Assembly: GCA_016706055.1 (NCBI GenBank) | Contig: JADJKL010000008.1 | Coordinates: forward strand, 62,001 to 126,000 | Direction: 5' to 3' | Length of the DNA stretch: 64,000 bases | From: Chitinophagaceae bacterium | GTDB lineage: Bacteria; Bacteroidota; Bacteroidia; Chitinophagales; Chitinophagaceae | Shown: piece by piece, positions 58,707 through 64,000 of the stretch | Position numbering within the stretch: position 1 is the stretch's first letter | Layout of the letters: every line of letters begins with the position of its first letter | Notes under the pieces: model-generated | Seen by the model: only the letters and a program-made list of their open reading frames with translations | Told to the model about the DNA's origin: nothing | The model's database searches: none | Program-made: the position numbers and the translations under genes

Positions 58707-59515
58707 TAACAATTAATGCGAATACAAAGATTGCTGAAATAATCAAGGGCAATCCGAATGCTTTAGAAGCGATTGTAAGTATTTCTCCAAAATTTACTAA
58801 ACTGAGAAATCCTATACTACGAAAAGTTATTGCAGGACGAACCAGTATTGCAATGGCTTCAAAGCTGGGAGGTTGTAAAGTGGATGATTTTTTTAATATT
58901 CTTCAACCTTTAGGTTTTGGAGTTGATAATTCGGTAGAAGCAGTTTGCAATAAAGAAGAAAATAAAATCATTCCAAATTTCATGAAAAGCTTACAGCCTG
59001 AAAAGATGATAGAATTAGATGTACGTCCTGTTATTGAATCAGGAAAAGATCCACTGAATATTATTGTACAAAAAGTAAAAACACTGGAGACAGGGTTTGT
59101 ACTTAAAATAATAAATAGTTTTGAGCCTACTCCTTTGATACACTTGTTAGGTAAGCAGGGATATGAGTCGTTTACAGAAATTATCAGTGACGATTTGGTA
59201 AATACTTATTTTTATAAAAAAGCAGACTCGCCTTCACTTAAGACAGAAATAACTGCTAATTCCTCTGACTGGGATGAGGTAATAAAGCGGTATGACGGAA
59301 AGCTCAAGACAATTGATGTAAGATCAATGGAAATGCCTTTACCCATGCATACTATTTTGGAATCGTTAAATAAATTACCTGAAGATCAGGCTTTGTTTGT
59401 TTTTCATAAACGTATTCCAGTTTTTTTACTACCAGAGTTGGAAGATCAGCATTTTAGCTATCGTATAAAAGAAATTACTGATGGCGAAGTACATCTATTA
59501 ATATACAAGGATTGA
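58703..59515 (+). CDS. DUF1858 plus tandem DUF2249 protein
   Basis: 270 aa. Residues 1-65 form a DUF1858 domain (AEIIKGNPNALEAIVSISPKF and GRTSIAMASKLGG). Two DUF2249 copies follow, starting at MIELDVRPVIESGKDPLNII (about 109) and KTIDVRSMEMPLPMHTI (about 204). The paired DUF2249 also occurs once at the N-terminus of Ric upstream, so the domain is repeated three times in this operon. Cytoplasmic; exact role unknown. Confidence 0.82.
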   Translation: MITINANTKIAEIIKGNPNALEAIVSISPKFTKLRNPILRKVIAGRTSIAMASKLGGCKVDDFFNILQPLGFGVDNSVEAVCNKEENKIIPNFMKSLQPEKMIELDVRPVIESGKDPLNIIVQKVKTLETGFVLKIINSFEPTPLIHLLGKQGYESFTEIISDDLVNTYFYKKADSPSLKTEITANSSDWDEVIKRYDGKLKTIDVRSMEMPLPMHTILESLNKLPEDQALFVFHKRIPVFLLPELEDQHFSYRIKEITDGEVHLLIYKD

Positions 59516-59516
59516 A

Positions 59517-60809
59517 ATGATTGGGCTTGGTGGAAATACAGATGCCACAAAAACTACTTCTTATAAAGTGGTATTGCCATTTTATGGTTATGCTTCTATT
59601 GCTTTTTTCATTGCAACAGCTCTTTTATTTTTGTCAATAAACAATATTGCAACTCATTATTTCCATCCGCATTCGTTGGTACTCACACATATCATGGCAC
59701 TTGGCTGGGGTACCATGATGATTTTGGGTGCCAGTCACCAATTAGTTCCAGTATTAATAGAAGGGAAACTTTATAGTAATAAATTAGCTATTACCTCTTT
59801 TGTATTGGCAGCAGTCGGTGTGCCATTACTATGTTATGGATTTTATATGTTTGATATGAGTTGGCCTGCAAAGTGGGGCGGAGGATTTGTTATATTGGCA
59901 ATAATCGCATATCTGATTAATGTAGCGGTAAGTATGGCAAAAAGTAAACATGAAAACGTACATACTGTTTTTGTTTTTACGGCCACACTTTGGTTATTAA
60001 TTACCGCTGTTGTAGGACTAATTTTAGTATATAATTTTACTTACCCACTCATTAGAGGTAGCTCCCTTCATTACTTGCCTCTTCATGCACATATAGGTGT
60101 CATAGGTTGGTTTTTATTATTAATTATAGGTGTTGGCTCCCGGTTGATACCAATGTTTTTAATTTCTAAATACAATAAACCAAAAAGACTTTGGTTGATT
60201 TATGGGCTAGTCAATGTAGGATTGGTTGCATTTATCTTTAATTTTTTATATGCCAATAGCAAGCTTATTCAAATGATTTCTATTTTGACAATTGCTACAG
60301 CGATTATGTTATTTGTAAATTATTGTTACCAGTCTTATCAGCAGCGAATTCGTAAAAGAGTTGATGAGCAGATGAAGGTTTCGTTGTTGTCCGTATTAAT
60401 GATGTTGATTCCGGTGGTTTTTCTGTTTGTTATACTTGTTTTATTTTTTCTGTCTGATAAAGAAAATACAAACATGATTATTTCATATGGCTTTATCATT
60501 TTTTTTGGTTGGATTACGGCCATTATATTAGGCATGACTTTTAAAACGCTGCCATTCATCGTTTGGAATAAAGTATATCATCAGTTGGCAGGTAAAGGTA
60601 AAACGCCTAATCCAAAAGATTTATTCAACAATACTGTGTTTAAATACATGTCGGTTACTTATATTTTTGGATTTACTTTGTTCATATTTGGCATATTGCT
60701 TAACAATACATTTATTTTGCAAACAGCTGCACTACTATTAGTAATTACTTCAGGTTTGTATAATTGGAACGTTATTAAATTACTATTGCATAAGCCGGTC
60801 TCGATATGA
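59517..60809 (+). CDS. Polytopic NnrS/haem-copper-oxidase-like membrane protein
   Basis: 430 aa with about 12 transmembrane helices. Conserved-looking histidines occur in helices: HPHSLVLTHIMALGWG, ILGASHQLVPVLIEG and LHAHIGVIGWF, giving at least five in-membrane His. This recalls haem-bearing NnrS and oxidase subunit I relatives seen in NO-response loci. The family name is inference. It starts 1 bp after the DUF1858 gene and overlaps the next gene by 4 bp. Confidence 0.7.
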   Translation: MIGLGGNTDATKTTSYKVVLPFYGYASIAFFIATALLFLSINNIATHYFHPHSLVLTHIMALGWGTMMILGASHQLVPVLIEGKLYSNKLAITSFVLAAVGVPLLCYGFYMFDMSWPAKWGGGFVILAIIAYLINVAVSMAKSKHENVHTVFVFTATLWLLITAVVGLILVYNFTYPLIRGSSLHYLPLHAHIGVIGWFLLLIIGVGSRLIPMFLISKYNKPKRLWLIYGLVNVGLVAFIFNFLYANSKLIQMISILTIATAIMLFVNYCYQSYQQRIRKRVDEQMKVSLLSVLMMLIPVVFLFVILVLFFLSDKENTNMIISYGFIIFFGWITAIILGMTFKTLPFIVWNKVYHQLAGKGKTPNPKDLFNNTVFKYMSVTYIFGFTLFIFGILLNNTFILQTAALLLVITSGLYNWNVIKLLLHKPVSI

Positions 60810-61132
60810 ATGTAATTTCAAATAACAAGCTAAAATCTACCATTGCATTGGCGGCATTGCAAAATGTTATGGATCCAGAGATAGGATTAAATATTGTTGA
60901 CCTTGGGTTGGTCTATCAGATTGATTTTGATGAATCTGAAATGAAGATATTTTGTACCATGACATTAACTACCCAGTTTTGTCCTATGGGAGAATCTATT
61001 ACTAATGCAGCCAAAGAAAGTTTGAAGTTGGGCTTTCCGGAATACGAACCAAATATAGAATTAACATTTGACCCGCCGTGGAGCCATGAAATGATTTCTG
61101 AAGTGGGTCAGGATTTTTTAAATGAAATGTAA
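60806..61132 (+). CDS. MIP18-family (DUF59) metal-sulfur cluster assembly protein
   Basis: 108 aa. The domain shows NVMDPEIGLNIVDLGLVYQI and TLTTQFCPMGESI, the hallmark of DUF59 proteins such as SufT/PaaD, with the single conserved Cys in FCPMG. It probably helps mature Fe-S proteins after NO damage. ATGA overlap with the previous gene; the Rrf2 gene starts directly after its stop. Confidence 0.92.
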   Translation: MNVISNNKLKSTIALAALQNVMDPEIGLNIVDLGLVYQIDFDESEMKIFCTMTLTTQFCPMGESITNAAKESLKLGFPEYEPNIELTFDPPWSHEMISEVGQDFLNEM

Positions 61133-61564
61133 ATGCTTAGTCTTACTTGTAAAACAGCGATTAAAGCCGTAATCTACTTAGCTTCTAAATATGAATCGGA
61201 GGAGAAGTCTGGTATTAAAGAAATAGCTGAATATATTAATGCCAGTGAACACACGGTTGGTAAAGTACTGCAGACTTTGGTCAAAGAAGGAGTAATCAAT
61301 AGCCTGAAAGGGCCTACCGGAGGGTTTTTTATAACTGCGAGACAAATCAATCAACCTATTATTAATATTGTTGTATCCATTGATGGGAAAGATGTGTTTA
61401 ATCAATGCGGATTAGGTTTAAGCAAATGTTCTGCTACTCATCCTTGTCCTATTCATGATGAGTACAAAGCAGTAAGAGACCTGTTTGCAAGCATGTGCAG
61501 GCAAAAAAATGTTAAAGACTTATGCGATCCATTTAATAGTGGGGTGGCTTATTTACTAGGCTAA
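61133..61564 (+). CDS. Rrf2-family regulator with C-x6-C-x5-C cluster motif (NsrR-like)
   Basis: 143 aa, intact. Winged helix TCKTAIKAVIYLASKY, recognition segment NASEHTVGKVLQTLVKEG, wing LKGPTGGFFI and cluster ligands C-GLGLSK-C-SATHP-C. Same signature as the regulator at 51287-51720, so the two are paralogues flanking the cluster. As the last gene of the ric operon it likely autoregulates through the palindrome at 55443-55468. Confidence 0.9.
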   Translation: MLSLTCKTAIKAVIYLASKYESEEKSGIKEIAEYINASEHTVGKVLQTLVKEGVINSLKGPTGGFFITARQINQPIINIVVSIDGKDVFNQCGLGLSKCSATHPCPIHDEYKAVRDLFASMCRQKNVKDLCDPFNSGVAYLLG

Positions 61565-61642
61565 CCAATTATAGTTTTTTAACCTTGCCTGGAAGAACTT
61601 TAAGTACAATAATGTATTTATTATTTTACAAAAATTAATTTG

Positions 61643-63013
61643 TTACGCAGTTTTCAGTTTAGCTGTAAAATGTCGAAGCAAAGGAGTTTCTTCAATAATA
61701 GCTAAACCCTTTATAGCATCTCTTTTTTCAAATACTTCAATAATTACTTCAGCAACATAATCAATATGGCTTTGGGTGTACACTCGTCTTGGAATAGCAA
61801 GGCGTACCAGTTCCAGTTGTGCTGGAATTAATTTTCCTTCAGCATCATATTTCCCAAACATCAGTGAACCGATTTCTACACCACGAACACCGCCATGTTC
61901 ATACAAAGCACCAACCAATGCTTGTCCCGGATATTGATCAACAGGAATATGCGGTAAAAAATCTTTCGCATCAATATAAACTGCATGCCCACCAGCAGGT
62001 TGCATTACAGGTACACCTGCTTCAATCAATTTATTAGTAAGGTATTCAATACTGCGGATGCGGTATTGCAGATAATGCTCATCCATTATTTCTTGTAGAC
62101 CGATGGCAATGGCTTCAAGATCCCGTCCGGCTAATCCACCGTAAGTAGTGAATCCCTCGGTAACAATTAATAAATTTCTGCATTGCACAGCAAGATCAAG
62201 ATCTCTCATGGCCAGAAAACCACCGATATTGGCAAATGCATCTTTCTTGGCACTCATGGTACAGCCATCGGCATACGAAAACATTTCGTTGGCAATTTCA
62301 AGAATGGATTTATTGCTATAACCTTCTTCCCGCAATTTGATGAAGTAAGCATTTTCGGCAAAACGACAAGCATCAATAAAAAATGGAATTTGATATTCGG
62401 TGCATACGTTCCGAACATCTTTAATGTTTTGCATACTTACTGGTTGTCCACCACCTGAATTATTGGTGATGGTAATGATGACCATTGGAATATTCTCTGC
62501 ACCAATTTTTGTAATTGTTTGTTGTAACGCTTCTATATCCATGTTTCCTTTGAACGGAGCTGGTATAGACGGATGCTTGCCTTCTTCGCAAATAAGATCA
62601 ACTCCTTCGGCACCTGAAAATTCTATATTGGCTCTTGTTGTATCAAACAAGGTGTTACTTAAAAAATATTTTCCTTTACCACCAAGAATAGTAAAAATAA
62701 TTTTTTCGGCTGCACGGCCCTGATGAGTAGGAATAATTAATGGCATACCGGTAATGCTTCTAACAGACTCTTCGAATCGAAAAAAACTAGGACTACCTGC
62801 ATAGGATTCATCACCCTGCATAATGCCTGCCCATTGATTACTGCTCATAGCACTGGTACCGCTGTCTGTAAGTAAATCAATCAATACATCTTTGGCATGT
62901 ATACGGAAAGGATTATAAAATGCTTTTTCTAAAATGCTTCTTCGTTCTTCTTTTGTGGTAAAATAAATTGCTTCTACTGTTTTTATTTTGAAAGGTTCAA
63001 TGATCGTTTTCAT
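61643..63013 (-). CDS. tnaA: Tryptophanase
   Basis: 456 aa, PLP beta-eliminating lyase. Family motifs are PTHQGRAAEKI, ITNNSGGGQPVSM and DGCTMSAKKDAF (PLP lysine). Residues that split tryptophanase from tyrosine phenol-lyase favour the former: LFDTTR (Asp where the lyase has Thr), GVRGVEIGS (Ile where the lyase has Arg) and RHFTAKL (His where the lyase has Phe). It yields indole, pyruvate and ammonia. No TnaC-type leader or TnaB permease is visible. Confidence 0.9.
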   Translation of the reverse strand: MKTIIEPFKIKTVEAIYFTTKEERRSILEKAFYNPFRIHAKDVLIDLLTDSGTSAMSSNQWAGIMQGDESYAGSPSFFRFEESVRSITGMPLIIPTHQGRAAEKIIFTILGGKGKYFLSNTLFDTTRANIEFSGAEGVDLICEEGKHPSIPAPFKGNMDIEALQQTITKIGAENIPMVIITITNNSGGGQPVSMQNIKDVRNVCTEYQIPFFIDACRFAENAYFIKLREEGYSNKSILEIANEMFSYADGCTMSAKKDAFANIGGFLAMRDLDLAVQCRNLLIVTEGFTTYGGLAGRDLEAIAIGLQEIMDEHYLQYRIRSIEYLTNKLIEAGVPVMQPAGGHAVYIDAKDFLPHIPVDQYPGQALVGALYEHGGVRGVEIGSLMFGKYDAEGKLIPAQLELVRLAIPRRVYTQSHIDYVAEVIIEVFEKRDAIKGLAIIEETPLLRHFTAKLKTA

Positions 63014-63253
63014 GCATAATGATTTTGTCAGCCGGAGAATAGCCGATGTGAAAAATAAGTATTAAAATAGCGGGAGGACTGCCGGACGGCTAGGTAGGTT
63101 TATTGATGATATTTTTCCAGATAGTCATATTAAAATTAAGACTGTGCAAAAATAGGAGTGGTAGGCTTAAATAATTATGATTAAAGTCAGTAAGGATAGA
63201 AACAAGGGAGTAAGTTGTTTTATTAATGACAAATATTTTTAAATACAGTTATA

Positions 63254-64000
63254 TTATTTCAGTGTTTCATTTGAGGCCTTATCATTGAATTTTTGTCCAA
63301 TATTGGTAATAAACATTCCAAAGAATAAGACCAACGCAGCACCTAATAACATTTGATTAATATTTGGAATTACTTCATAATACAAATCTGCAACTCCCTG
63401 TATCATCAACAGTAATTCATTTAGAATGATACCTACTGTAAATAGCACAATTCCCTTTTTAATAGTGCTAGTCAAAGGGATAAGTTTTAATGTAAATATG
63501 TACGAGATAATAAAAAGTGTAATAACACCTAATAGCACAAGGTGAAGATAACCAATGACTATTGGGCGAAAACCAAATGCAAGAATACTAAGCGATGGAA
63601 TAACTGACCCTGACTGTAGGCACAATTTAATAGTTAATGCAATTGCACATAGTAGAAATAGTCGTTGTGTAAAAACAGGGATTTTTTTTCTTATCGCAGG
63701 TAATATTTTCTTTGTAACTCTTACTATTATTAGCCATCCTGCCAACTGAAGTAATACAGCTATTACTACTAAAATATAAAACCATAATGGCACCTGTAAC
63801 CATAAAGCAGATAGTAGATAAGCTGGTATGCAAGCAGAAACAAATAATATAAATACAATATTCAGTTGTTTACTACTTGCTCCATATTTATATAGTTGAT
63901 TAACCAAAAGCCCCATGCAGCAAAAAAAGAACCAGCCATTGTATTGAAAGTGTAGAAAAAAATAAATGGAAGCAAGATATTTATCAGGTTGAATGTTTTT
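63254..64000 (-). CDS. Polytopic membrane protein, partial (runs off right edge)
   Basis: The frame is open to 64000 without a stop, so the ATG at 63916 is internal. The upstream codons read YLASIYFFLHFQYNGWFFF, an in-membrane His motif. At least seven further helices follow, including IVIGYLHLVLLGVITLF with another His. A multi-helix, possibly haem- or copper-binding protein related to the NO/respiratory cluster; family not identified. Confidence 0.65.
   Translation of the reverse strand, partial: KNIQPDKYLASIYFFLHFQYNGWFFFCCMGLLVNQLYKYGASSKQLNIVFILFVSACIPAYLLSALWLQVPLWFYILVVIAVLLQLAGWLIIVRVTKKILPAIRKKIPVFTQRLFLLCAIALTIKLCLQSGSVIPSLSILAFGFRPIVIGYLHLVLLGVITLFIISYIFTLKLIPLTSTIKKGIVLFTVGIILNELLLMIQGVADLYYEVIPNINQMLLGAALVLFFGMFITNIGQKFNDKASNETLK

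Noticed and set aside
1..64000. CRISPR arrays, tRNA, rRNA and prophage genes
   Set aside because: Gaps between genes were read for regular spacers, cloverleaf-like segments and phage-type genes; none was recognised, although a dedicated RNA search could still find small RNAs.

Overview
The window reads as a chromosomal segment of a Bacteroidota bacterium, most likely family Chitinophagaceae. The evidence is a low-GC genome, a SusC/SusD pair, the gliding lipoprotein GldB, a type IX secretion sorting domain, lipoproteins ending in SSCKK-type lipoboxes, -7 promoter elements of the form TAnnTTTG and almost no Shine-Dalgarno sequences. The organism name is inference; no rRNA or tRNA gene is visible to test it.

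Layout. 1-13.8 kb is mostly housekeeping: a haem-binding protein, gpmI, nadC, an SUI1 factor, icd, apaG, a fatty-acid desaturase, gldB and nadE, with one small membrane-protein gene (8730-9209) boxed by two nested pairs of inverted repeats. 13.9-17.7 kb is a shortened MoxR/Bat-type operon. 17.8-31 kb holds rsgA, a gamma carbonic anhydrase, a flippase, a large TolB-like/beta-barrel protein, dgkA and a creD locus with its own winged-helix regulator and a repeated operator. 30.4-44 kb is a glycerol locus: GlpR, then divergent GlpD, a SusC/SusD pair, a DUF5689 lipoprotein, a metallophosphoesterase, an SGNH hydrolase, GlpK and GlpF. I read it as a nutrient-uptake locus for glycerol-containing phosphoesters. 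44-51 kb is mixed housekeeping, including a class III aminotransferase whose coding sequence carries an in-frame cluster of three palindromes.

51.3-64 kb is a nitric-oxide/denitrification-type cluster. It contains NorC-NorB reductase, a pterin synthase, a DGC protein, an iron-sulfur repair protein (Ric) fused to DUF2249, a hemerythrin, a type II NADH dehydrogenase, a DUF1858-DUF2249 protein, two polytopic membrane proteins and an MIP18-family protein. Two Rrf2 regulators with the same C-x6-C-x5-C cluster signature bracket most of it. Two long AT-rich palindromes sharing AAAG-N10-CTTT sit in front of norC and ric. A tryptophanase gene follows, and a decayed thioesterase/desaturase hybrid lies inside the cluster.

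Sequence quality. At least 13 genes have frame breaks, many at homopolymers or short runs, and they include glycolytic gpmI and the glp genes. I interpret most as assembly indels rather than gene death, so interrupted genes are given as full spans with the break located. No CRISPR array, rRNA, tRNA, transposase or prophage was seen.
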